NCBI GenBank assembly: GCA_964057225.1
Contig: OZ059899.1
Coordinates: forward strand, 4,588,001 to 4,652,000
Reading direction: 5' to 3'
Source: Auanema rhodensis
Lineage: Eukaryota > Nematoda > Chromadorea > Rhabditida > Rhabditidae
Length of the DNA stretch: 64,000 nucleotides
Shown: in pieces, positions 9,131 through 21,418 of the stretch
Position numbering within the stretch: position 1 is the first letter of the stretch
How the letters are laid out: every line of letters starts with the position of its first letter
Position numbers and translations under genes: made by a program
Notes under the pieces: model-generated
The model's input: only the letters and a program-made list of their open reading frames with translations
The model's database searches: none
Told to the model about the DNA's origin: nothing

Positions 9131-11939
9131 TTCGAAAAAATTTTTGTCAAAATGTTTTTGGAAGCAATGTTGAGTGTACATGGAAACTCAACATACACTA
9201 ATGCATCATTTTTCAAACGATCATAACTGATTTTTGTATCAAGCGTTTCTCAATGTAGTATAGTGCATTCGATGCGGATTTTTAAGCTGCGTCGATCTGT
9301 GTTATCAGATTTGCGCTAGCTTAAAAATGCACCGAGATATCAACTGATATATGTTCACACTTATATCCTCGATTTTCACCCTGAAGAATTAATTTTTTCG
9401 TTGAATAACATTGTCCATCGTCTTTGCCTTGAAAAAAGGAATCTAGAAGCATCTACTTTTTGCTAAATTATTTTGAAATTTTTCGAAAAAATTTTTGTCA
9501 AAATGTTTTTGGAAGCAATGTTGAGTGTACATGGAAACTCAACATACACTAATGCATCATTTTTCAAACGATCATAACTAATTTTTGTATTAAGCGTTTC
9601 TCAATGTAGTATAGTGCATTCGATGCGGATTTTTAAGCTGCGTCGATCTGTGTTATCAGATTTGCGCTAGCTTAAAAATGCACCGAGATATCAACTGATA
9701 TAAGTTCACACTTATATCTTCGATTTTCACCCTGAAGAATTAATTTTTTCGTTGAATAACATTGTCCATCGTCTTCGCCTTGAAAAAAAGGAATCTAGAA
9801 GCATCTACTTTTTGCTAAATTATTTTGAAATTTTTCGAAAAAATTTTTGTCAAAATGTTTTTGGAAGCAATGTTGAGTGTACATGGAAACTCAACATACA
9901 CTAATGCATCATTTTTCAAACGATCATAACTGATTTTTGTATTAAGCGTTTCTCAATGTAGTATAGTGCATTCGATGCGGATTTTTAAGCTGCGTCGATC
10001 TGTGTTATCAGATTTGCGCTAGCTTAAAAATGCACCGAGATATCAACTGATATATGTTCACACTTATATCCTCGATTTTCACCCTGAAGAATCAATTTTT
10101 TCATTGAATAACATTGTCCATCGTCTTTGCCTTGAAAAAAGAAATCTAAAAACATCTACTTTTTGCTAAATTATTTTGAAATTTTTTGAAAAAATTTTTG
10201 TCAAAATGTTTTTGGAAGCAATGTTGAGTGTACATGGAAACTCAACATACACTAATGCATCATTTTTCAAACGATCATAACTGATTTTTGTATTAAGCGT
10301 TTCTCAATGTAGTATAGTGCATTCGATGCGGATTTTTAAGCTGCGTCGATCTGTGTTATCAGATTTGCGCTAGCTTAAAAATGCACCGAGATATCAACTG
10401 ATATATGTTCACACTTATATCCTCGATTTTCACCCTGAAGAATCAATTTTTTCATTGAATAACATTGTCCATCGTCTTTGCCTTGAAAAAAGAAATCTAA
10501 AAACATCTACTTTTTGCTAAATTATTTTGAAATTTTTTGAAAAAATTTTTGTCAAAATGTTTTTGGAAGCAATGTTGAGTGTACATGGAAACTCAACATA
10601 CACTAATGCATCATTTTTCAAACGATCATAACTAATTTTTGTATTAAGCGTTTCTCAATGTAGTATAGTGCATTCGATGCGGATTTTTAAGCTGCGTCGA
10701 TCTGTGTTATCAGATTTGCGCTAGCTTAAAAATGCACCGAGATATCAACTGATATAAGTTCACACTTATATCTTCGATTTTCACCCTGAAGAATTAATTT
10801 TTTCGTTGAATAACATTGTCCATCGTCTTCGCCTTGAAAAAAGGAATCTAGAAGCATCTACTTTTTGCTAAATTATTTTGAAATTTTTCGAAAAAATTTT
10901 TGTCAAAATGTTTTTGGAAGCAATGTTGAGTGTACATGGAAACTCAACATACACTAATGCATCATTTTTCAAACGATCATAACTGATTTTTGTATCAAGC
11001 GTTTCTCAATGTAGTATAGTGCATTCGATGCGGATTTTTAAGCTGCGTCGATCTGTGTTATCAGATTTGCGCTAGCTTAAAAATGCACCGAGATATCAAC
11101 TGATATAAGTTCACACTTATATCCTCGATTTTCACCCTGAAGAATCAATTTTTTCATTGAATAACATTGTCCATCGTCTTTGCCTTGAAAAAAGAAATCT
11201 AAAAACATCTACTTTTTGCTAAATTATTTTGAAATTTTTCGAAAAAATTTTTGTCAAAATCTTTTTGGAAGCAATGTTGAGTGTACATGGAAACTCAACA
11301 TACAGTAATGCATCATTTTTCAAACGATCATAACTGATTTTTGTATCAAGCGTTTCTCAATGTAGTATAGTGCATTCGATGCGGATTTTTAAGCTGCGTC
11401 GATCTGTGTTATCAGATTTGCGCTAGCTTAAAAATGCACCGAGATATCAACTGATATATGTTCACACTTATATCCTCGATTTTCACCCTGAAGAATTAAT
11501 TTTTTCGTTGAATAACATTGTCCATCGTCTTTGCCTTGAAAAAAGGAATCTAGAAGCATCTACTTTTTGCTAAATTATTTTGAAATTTTTCGAAAAAATT
11601 TTTGTCAAAATGTTTTTGGAAGCAATGTTGAGTGTACATGGAAACTCAACATACACTAATGCATCATTTTTCAAACGATCATAACTGATTTTTGTATTAA
11701 GCGTTTCTCAATGTAGTATAGTGCATTCGATGCGGATTTTTAAGCTGCGTCGATCTGTGTTATCAGATTTGCGCTAGCTTGAAAATGCACCGAGATATCA
11801 ACTGATATAAGTTCACACTTATATCCTCGATTTTCACCCTGAAGAATCAATTTTTTCGTTGAATAACATTGTCCATCGTCTTTGCCTTGAAAAAAGAAAT
11901 CTAAAAACATCTACTTTTTGCTAAATTATCTTGAAATTT
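9131..11939. repeat. 8-monomer higher-order repeat, complete copy (types 1-8)
   Basis: Units start at 9131, 9482, 9834, 10185, 10536, 10887, 11238 and 11589. The length (2809 bp) and all marker alleles, including the extra A in the second unit and ACAGTAATG at 11302, agree with 1-2809. The ACAGTAATG markers at 8493 and 11302 are 2809 bp apart, which fixes the HOR period. I compared marker sites, not every base. Confidence 0.9.
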
Positions 11940-13343
11940 TTCGAAAAAATTTTTGTCAAAATGTTTTTGGAAGCAATGTTGAGTGTACATGGAAACTCAA
12001 CATACACTAATGCATCATTTTTCAAACGATCATAACTGATTTTTGTATTAAGCGTTTCTCAATGTAGTATAGTGCATTCGATGCGGATTTTTAAGCTGCG
12101 TCGATCTGTGTTATCAGATTTGCGCTAGCTTAAAAATGCACCGAGATATCAACTGATATATGTTCACACTTATATCCTCGATTTTCACCCTGAAGAATCA
12201 ATTTTTTCATTGAATAACATTGTCCATCGTCTTTGCCTTGAAAAAAGAAATCTAAAAACATCTACTTTTTGCTAAATTATTTTGAAATTTTTTGAAAAAA
12301 TTTTTGTCAAAATGTTTTTGGAAGCAATGTTGAGTGTACATGGAAACTCAACATACACTAATGCATCATTTTTCAAACGATCATAACTGATTTTTGTATT
12401 AAGCGTTTCTCAATGTAGTATAGTGCATTCGATGCGGATTTTTAAGCTGCGTCGATCTGTGTTATCAGATTTGCGCTAGCTTAAAAATGCACCGAGATAT
12501 CAACTGATATATGTTCACACTTATATCCTCGATTTTCACCCTGAAGAATCAATTTTTTCATTGAATAACATTGTCCATCGTCTTTGCCTTGAAAAAAGAA
12601 ATCTAAAAACATCTACTTTTTGCTAAATTATTTTGAAATTTTTTGAAAAAATTTTTGTCAAAATGTTTTTGGAAGCAATGTTGAGTGTACATGGAAACTC
12701 AACATACACTAATGCATCATTTTGCAAACGATCATAACTAATTTTTGTATTAAGCGTTTCTCAATGTAGTATAGTGCATTCGATGCGGATTTTTAAGCTG
12801 CGTCGATCTGTGTTATCAGATTTGCGCTAGCTTAAAAATGCACCGAGATATCAACTGATATAAGTTCACACTTATATCTTCGATTTTCACCCTGAAGAAT
12901 TAATTTTTTCGTTGAATAACATTGTCCATCGTCTTCGCCTTGAAAAAAGGAATCTAGAAGCATCTACTTTTTGCTAAATTATTTTGAAATTTTTCGAAAA
13001 AATTTTTGTCAAAATGTTTTTGGAAGCAATGTTGAGTGTACATGGAAACTCAACATACACTAATGCATCATTTTTCAAACGATCATAACTGATTTTTGTA
13101 TTAAGCGTTTCTCAATGTAGTATAGTGCATTCGATGCGGATTTTTAAGCTGCGTCGATCTGTGTTATCAGATTTGCGCTAGCTTAAAAATGCACCGAGAT
13201 ATCAACTGATATATGTTCACACTTATATCCTCGATTTTCACCCTGAAGAATCAATTTTTTCATTGAATAACATTGTCCATCGTCTTCGCCTTGAAAAAAG
13301 GAATCTAGAAGCATCTACTTTTTGCTAAATTATTTTGAAATTT
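11940..13343. repeat. End of the 8-monomer domain: types 3-4-5 and a hybrid
   Basis: Units start at 11940, 12291, 12642 and 12993. The first three resemble types 3, 4 and 5, following type 8 without types 1 and 2. The third carries a private T to G change (TTTGCAAACG at 12721). The unit at 12993 joins a type 3-like left part (110T, 222T, 270A) to a type 5-like right part (295C, 309G, 316G), with the switch near 13262-13287. After this point the 8-monomer order does not return. Confidence 0.75.
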
Positions 13344-16300
13344 TTCGAAAAAATTTTTGTCAAAATGTTTTTGGAAGCAATGTTGAGTGTACATGGAAAC
13401 TCAACATACACTAATGCATCATTTTTCAAACGATCATAACTGATTTTTGTATTAAGCGTTTCTCAATGTAGTATAGTGCATTCGATGCGGATTTTTAAGC
13501 TGCGTCGATCTGTGTTATCAGATTTGCGCTAGCTTAAAAATGCACCGAGATATCAACTGATATAAGTTCACACATATATCCTCGATTTTCACCCTGAAGA
13601 ATCAATTTTTTCGTTGAATAACATTGTCCATCGTCTTTGCCTTGAAAAAAGAAATCTAAAAACATCTACTTTTTGCTAAATTATTTTGAAATTTTTCGAA
13701 AAAATTTTTGTCAAAATGTTTTTGGAAGCAATGTTGAGTGTACATGGAAACTCAACATACACTAATGCATCATTTTTCAAACGATCATAACTGATTTTTG
13801 TATTAAGCGTTTCTCAATGTAGTATAGTGCATTCGATGCGGATTTTTAAGCTGCGTCGATCTGTGTTATCAGATTTGCGCTAGCTTAAAAATGCACCGAG
13901 ATATCAACTGATATATGTTCACACTTATATCCTCGATTTTCACCCTGAAGAATCAATTTTTTCATTGAATAACATTGTCCATCGTCTTTGCCTTGAAAAA
14001 AGAAATCTAAAAACATCTACTTTTTGCTAAATTATTTTGAAATTTTTCGAAAAAATTTTTGTCAAAATGTTTTTGGAAGCAATGTTGAGTGTACATGGAA
14101 ACTCAACATACACTAATGCATCATTTTTCAAACGATCATAACTGATTTTTGTATTAAGCGTTTCTCAATGTAGTATAGTGCATTCGATGCGGATTTTTAA
14201 GCTGCGTCGATCTGTGTTATCAGATTTGCGCTAGCTTAAAAATGCACCGAGATATCAACTGATATAAGTTCACACTTATATCCTCGATTTTCACCCTGAA
14301 GAATCAATTTTTTCATTGAATAACATTGTCCATCGTCTTTGCCTTGAAAAAAGAAATCTAAAAACATCTACTTTTTGCTAAATTATTTTGAAATTTTTCG
14401 AAAAAATTTTTGTCAAAATGTTTTTGGAAGCAATGTTGAGTGTACATGGAAACTCAACATACACTAATGCATCATTTTTCAAACGATCATAACTGATTTT
14501 TGTATCAAGCGTTTCTCAATGTAGTATAGTGCATTCGATGCGGATTTTTAAGCTGCGTCGATCTGTGTTATCAGATTTGCGCTAGCTTAAAAATGCACCG
14601 AGATATCAACTGATATATGTTCACACTTATATCCTCGATTTTCACCCTGAAGAATTAATTTTTTCGTTGAATAACATTGTCCATCGTCTTTGCCTTGAAA
14701 AAAGGAATCTAGAAGCATCTACTTTTTGCTAAATTATTTTGAAATTTTTCGAAAAAATTTTTGTCAAAATGTTTTTGGAAGCAATGTTGAGTGTACATGG
14801 AAACTCAACATACACTAATGCATCATTTTTCAAACGATCATAACTGATTTTTGTATTAAGCGTTTCTCAATGTAGTATAGTGCATTCGATGCGGATTTTT
14901 AAGCTGCGTCGATCTGTGTTATCAGATTTGCGCTAGCTTAAAAATGCACCGAGATATCAACTGATATAAGTTCACACTTATATCCTCGATTTTCACCCTG
15001 AAGAATCAATTTTATCGTTGAATAACATTGTCCATCGTCTTTGCCTTGAAAAAAGAAATCTAAAAACATCTACTTTTTGCTAAATTATTTTGAAATTTTT
15101 CGAAAAAATTTTTGTCTAAATGTTTTTGGAAGCAATGTTGAGTGTACATGGAAACTCAACATACACTAATGCATCATTTTTCAAACGATCATAACTAATT
15201 TTTGTATTAAGCGTTTCTCAATGTAGTATAGTGCATTCGATGCGGATTTTTAAGCTGCGTCGATCTGTGTTATCAGATTTGCGCTAGCTTAAAAATGCAC
15301 CGAGATATCAACTGATATAAGTTCACACATATATCCTCGATGTTCACCCTGAAGAATCAATTTTTTCGTTGAATAACATTGTCCATCGTCTTTGCCTTGA
15401 AAAAAGAAATCTAAAAACATCTACTTTTTGCTAAATTATTTTGAAATTTTTCGAAAAAATTTTTGTCAAAATGTTTTTGGAAGCAATGTTGAGTGTACAT
15501 GGAAACTCAACATACACTAATGCATCATTTTTCAAACGATCATAACTGATTTTTGTATTAAGCGTTTCTCAATGTAGTATAGTGCATTCGATGCGGATTT
15601 TTAAGCTGCGTCGATCTGTGTTATCAGATTTGCGCTAGCTTAAAAATGCACCGAGATATCAACTGATATAAGTTCACACTTATATCCTCGATTTTCACCC
15701 TGAAGAATCAATTTTTTCATTGAATAACATTGTCCATCGTCTTTGCCTTGAAAAAAGAAATCTAAAAACATCTACTTTTTGCTAAATTATCTTGAAATTT
15801 TTCGAAAAAATTTTTGTCAAAATGTTTTTGGAAGCAATGTTGAGTGTACATGGAAACTCAACATACACTAATGCATCATTTTTCAAACGATCATAACTGA
15901 TTTTTGTATTAAGCGTTTCTCAATGTAGTATAGTGCATTCGATGCGGATTTTTAAGCTGCGTCGATCTGTGTTATCAGATTTGCGCTAGCTTAAAAATGC
16001 ACCGAGATATCAACTGATATAAGTTCACACTTATATCCTCGATTTTCACCCTGAAGAATCAATTTTATCGTTGAATAACATTGTCCATCGTCTTTGCCTT
16101 GAAAAAAGAAATCTAAAAACATCTACTTTTTGCTAAATTATTTTGAAATTTTTCGAAAAAATTTTTGTCTAAATGTTTTTGGAAGCAATGTTGAGTGTAC
16201 ATGGAAACTCAACATACACTAATGCATCATTTTTCAAACGATCATAACTGATTTTTGTATTAAGCGTTTCTCAATGTAGTATAGTGCATTCGATGCGGAT

Positions 16301-17204
16301 TTTTAAGCTGCGTCGATCTGTGTTATCAGATTTGCGCTAGCTTAAAAATGCACCGAGATATCAACTGATATATGTTCACACTTATATCCTCGATTTTCAC
16401 CCTGAAGAATTAATTTTTTCGTTGAATAACATTGTCCATCGTCTTTGCCTTGAAAAAAGGAATCTAGAAGCATCTACTTTTTGCTAAATTATTTTGAAAT
16501 TTTTCGAAAAAATTTTTGTCAAAATGTTTTTGGAAGCAATGTTGAGTGTACATGGAAACTCAACATACACTAATGCATCATTTTTCAAACGATCATAACT
16601 GATTTTTGTATCAAGCGTTTCTCAATGTAGTATAGTGCATTCGATGCGGATTTTTAAGCTGCGTCGATCTGTGTTATCAGATTTGCGCTAGCTTAAAAAT
16701 GCACCGAGATATCAACTGATATAAGTTCACACTTATATCCTCGATTTTCACCCTGAAGAATCAATTTTATCGTTGAATAACATTGTCCATCGTCTTTGCC
16801 TTGAAAAAAGAAATCTAAAAACATCTACTTTTTGCTAAATTATTTTGAAATTTTTCGAAAAAATTTTTGTCAAAATGTTTTTGGAAGCAATGTTGAGTGT
16901 ACATGGAAACTCAACATACACTAATGCATCATTTTTCAAACGATCATAACTGATTTTTGTATCAAGCGTTTCTCAATGTAGTATAGTGCATTCGATGCGG
17001 ATTTTTAAGCTGCGTCGATCTGTGTTATCAGATTTGCGCTAGCTTAAAAATGCACCGAGATATCAACTGATATAAGTTCACACTTATATCCTCGATTTTC
17101 ACCCTGAAGAATCAATTTTTTCATTGAATAACATTGTCCATCGTCTTTGCCTTGAAAAAAGAAATCTAAAAACATCTACTTTTTGCTAAATTATCTTGAA
17201 ATTT
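13344..17204. repeat. Irregular satellite region, 11 monomers with no fixed order
   Basis: Units start at 13344 and then every 351 bp to 16854. New alleles appear here: 231A (CACATATAT, at 13344 and 15099) and 267A (TTTTATCG, at 14748, 15801 and 16503). Two units share GTCTAAATG near their start (15114 and 16167), 1053 bp or three units apart, and both follow a 267A unit. This suggests a trimer duplication whose copies have since exchanged their right parts. The unit at 15099 also has a private change giving CGATGTTCAC. Confidence 0.7.
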
Positions 17205-18258
17205 TTCGAAAAAATTTTTGTCAAAATGTTTTTGGAAGCAATGTTGAGTGTACATGGAAACTCAACATACACTAATGCATTCATTTTTCAAACGATCATA
17301 ACTGATTTTTGTATCAAGCGTTTCTCAATGTAGTATAGTGCATTCGATGCGGATTTTTAAGCTGCGTCGATCTGTGTTATCAGATTTGCGCTAGCTTAAA
17401 AATGCACCGAGATATCAACTGATATAAGTTCACACTTATATCCTCGATTTTCACCCTGAAGAATCAATTTTATCGTTGAATAACATTGTCCATCGTCTTT
17501 GCCTTGAAAAAAGAAATCTAAAAACATCTACTTTTTGCTAAATTATTTTGAAATTTTTCGAAAAAATTTTTGTCAAAATGTTTTTGGAAGCAATGTTGAG
17601 TGTACATGGAAACTCAACATACACTAATGCATCATTTTTCAAACGATCATAACTGATTTTTGTATCAAGCGTTTCTCAATGTAGTATAGTGCATTCGATG
17701 CGGATTTTTAAGCTGCGTCGATCTGTGTTATCAGATTTGCGCTAGCTTAAAAATGCACCGAGATATCAACTGATATAAGTTCACACTTATATCCTCGATT
17801 TTCACCCTGAAGAATCAATTTTTTCATTGAATAACATTGTCCATCGTCTTTGCCTTGAAAAAAGAAATCTAAAAACATCTACTTTTTGCTAAATTATCTT
17901 GAAATTTTTCGAAAAAATTTTTGTCAAAATGTTTTTGGAAGCAATGTTGAGTGTACATGGAAACTCAACATACACTAATGCATCATTTTTCAAACGATCA
18001 TAACTGATTTTTGTATCAAGCGTTTCTCAATGTAGTATAGTGCATTCGATGCGGATTTTTAAGCTGCGTCGATCTGTGTTATCAGATTTGCGCTAGCTTA
18101 AAAATGCACCGAGATATCAACTGATATATGTTCACACTTATATCCTCGATTTTCACCCTGAAGAATTAATTTTTTCGTTGAATAACATTGTCCATCGTCT
18201 TTGCCTTGAAAAAAGGAATCTAGAAGCATCTACTTTTTGCTAAATTATCTTGAAATTT
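17205..18258. repeat. 3-monomer HOR, copy 1 (1054 bp)
   Basis: Units start at 17205 (352 bp), 17557 and 17908. The first has an inserted T giving GCATTCAT at 17277 plus 267A. The second has 270A and 342C. The third has 222T, 260T, 309G and 342C. The same ordered trio follows immediately at 18259. Confidence 0.85.
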
Positions 18259-19312
18259 TTCGAAAAAATTTTTGTCAAAATGTTTTTGGAAGCAATGTTG
18301 AGTGTACATGGAAACTCAACATACACTAATGCATTCATTTTTCAAACGATCATAACTGATTTTTGTATCAAGCGTTTCTCAATGTAGTATAGTGCATTCG
18401 ATGCGGATTTTTAAGCTGCGTCGATCTGTGTTATCAGATTTGCGCTAGCTTAAAAATGCACCGAGATATCAACTGATATAAGTTCACACTTATATCCTCG
18501 ATTTTCACCCTGAAGAATCAATTTTATCGTTGAATAACATTGTCCATCGTCTTTGCCTTGAAAAAAGAAATCTAAAAACATCTACTTTTTGCTAAATTAT
18601 TTTGAAATTTTTCGAAAAAATTTTTGTCAAAATGTTTTTGGAAGCAATGTTGAGTGTACATGGAAACTCAACATACACTAATGCATCATTTTTCAAACGA
18701 TCATAACTGATTTTTGTATCAAGCGTTTCTCAATGTAGTATAGTGCATTCGATGCGGATTTTTAAGCTGCGTCGATCTGTGTTATCAGATTTGCGCTAGC
18801 TTAAAAATGCACCGAGATATCAACTGATATAAGTTCACACTTATATCCTCGATTTTCACCCTGAAGAATCAATTTTTTCATTGAATAACATTGTCCATCG
18901 TCTTTGCCTTGAAAAAAGAAATCTAAAAACATCTACTTTTTGCTAAATTATCTTGAAATTTTTCGAAAAAATTTTTGTCAAAATGTTTTTGGAAGCAATG
19001 TTGAGTGTACATGGAAACTCAACATACACTAATGCATCATTTTTCAAACGATCATAACTGATTTTTGTATCAAGCGTTTCTCAATGTAGTATAGTGCATT
19101 CGATGCGGATTTTTAAGCTGCGTCGATCTGTGTTATCAGATTTGCGCTAGCTTAAAAATGCACCGAGATATCAACTGATATATGTTCACACTTATATCCT
19201 CGATTTTCACCCTGAAGAATTAATTTTTTCGTTGAATAACATTGTCCATCGTATTTGCCTTGAAAAAAGAAATCTAAAAACATCTACTTTTTGCTAAATT
19301 ATTTTGAAATTT
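18259..19312. repeat. 3-monomer HOR, copy 2 (1054 bp)
   Basis: Units start at 18259 (352 bp), 18611 and 18962. The inserted-T marker GCATTCAT at 18331 is exactly 1054 bp after the one at 17277. The third unit differs from its partner at 17908: it has a private GTATTTGCC, 309A/316A/319A and no 342C, so its right end was replaced. Confidence 0.82.
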
Positions 19313-21418
19313 TTCGAAAAAATTTTTGTCAAAATGTTTTTGGAAGCAATGTTGAGTGTACATGGAAACTCAACATACACTAATGCATCATTTTTCAAAC
19401 GATCATAACTGATTTTTGTATCAAGCGTTTCTCAATGTAGTATAGTGCATTCGATGCGGATTTTTAAGCTGCGTCGATCTGTGTTATCAGATTTGCGCTA
19501 GCTTAAAAATGCACCGAGATATCAACTGATATAAGTTCACACTTATATCCTCGATTTTTACCCTGAAGAATCAATTTTTTCATTGAATAACATTGTCCAT
19601 CGTCTTTGCCTTGAAAAAAGAAATCTAAAAACATCTACTTTTTGCTAAATTATCTTGAAATTTTTCGAAAAAATTTTTGTCAAAATGTTTTTGGAAGCAA
19701 TGTTGAGTGTACATGGAAACTCAACATACACTAATGCATCATTTTTCAAACGATCATAACTGATTTTTGTATTAAGCGTTTCTCAATGTAGTATAGTGCA
19801 TTCGATGCGGATTTTTAAGCTGCGTCGATCTGTGTTATCAGATTTGCGCTAGCTTAAAAATGCACCGAGATATCAACTGATATAAGTTCACACTTATATC
19901 CTCGATTTTCACCCTGAAGAATCAATTTTTTCATTGAATAACATTGTCCATCGTCTTTGCCTTGAAAAAAGAAATCTAAAAACATCTACTTTTTGCTAAA
20001 TTATCTTGAAATTTTTCGAAAAAATTTTTGTCAAAATGTTTTTGGAAGCAATGTTGAGTGTACATGGAAACTCAACATACACTAATGCATCATTTTTCAA
20101 ACGATCATAACTGATTTTTGTATCAAGCGTTTCTCAATGTAGTATAGTGCATTCGATGCGGATTTTTAAGCTGCGTCGATCTGTGTTATCAGATTTGCGC
20201 TAGCTTAAAAATGCACCGAGATATCAACTGATATAAGTTCACACTTATATCCTCGATTTTCACCCTGAAGAATCAATTTTATCGTTGAATAACATTGTCC
20301 ATCGTCTTTGCCTTGAAAAAAGAAATCTAAAAACATCTACTTTTTGCTAAATTATTTTGAAATTTTTCGAAAAAATTTTTGTCAAAATGTTTTTGGAAGC
20401 AATGTTGAGTGTACATGGAAACTCAACATACACTAATGCATCATTTTTCAAACGATCATAACTAATTTTTGTATTAAGCGTTTCTCAATGTAGTATAGTG
20501 CATTCGATGCGGATTTTTAAGCTGCGTCGATCTGTGTTATCAGATTTGCGCTAGCTTAAAAATGCACCGAGATATCAACTGATATAAGTTCACACTTATA
20601 TTTTCGATTTTCACCCTGAAGAATTAATTTTTTCGTTGAATAACATTGTCCATCGTCTTCGCCTTGAAAAAAGGAATCTAGAAGCATCTACTTTTTGCTA
20701 AATTGTTTTGAAATTTTTCGAAAAAATTTTTGTCAAAATGTTTTTGGAAGCAATGTTGAGTGTACATGGAAACTCAACATACACTAATGCATCATTTTTC
20801 AAACGATCATAACTGATTTTTGTATTAAGCGTTTCTCAATGTAGTATAGTGCATTCGATGCGGAATTTTAAGCTGCGTCGATCTGTGTTATCAGATTTGC
20901 GCTAGCTTAAAAATGCACCGAGATATCAACTGATATAAGTTCACACATATATCCTCGATTTTCACCCTGAAGAATCAATTTTTTCGTTGAATAACATTGT
21001 CCATCGTCTTTGCCTTGAAAAAAGAAATCTAAAAACATCTACTTTTTGCTAAATTATTTTGAAATTTTTCGAAAAAATTTTTGTCAAAATGTTTTTGGAA
21101 GCAATGTTGAGTGTACATGGAAACTCAACATACACTAATGCATCATTTTTCAAACGATCATAACTGATTTTTGTATTAAGCGTTTCTCAATGTAGTATAG
21201 TGCATTCGATGCGGATTTTTAAGCTGCGTCGATCTGTGTTATCAGATTTGCGCTAGCTTAAAAATGCACCGAGATATCAACTGATATAAGTTCACACTTA
21301 TATTTTCGATTTTCACCCTGAAGAATTAATTTTTTCGTTGAATAACATTGTCCATCGTCTTTGCCTTGAAAAAAGAAATCTAAAAACATCTACTTTTTGC
21401 TAAATTATTTTGAAATTT
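19313..21418. repeat. Transitional satellite region, six monomers
   Basis: Units start at 19313, 19664, 20015, 20366, 20717 and 21068. The unit at 19313 has a private C to T giving GATTTTTACC. From 20015 the cycle of the next domain begins: a 267A unit, then a 99A/237-238TT/340G unit, then a 231A unit carrying 149A (CGGAATTTTA at 20861). The unit at 21068 combines 237-238TT with 99G and 309A and is probably recombinant. Confidence 0.7.
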
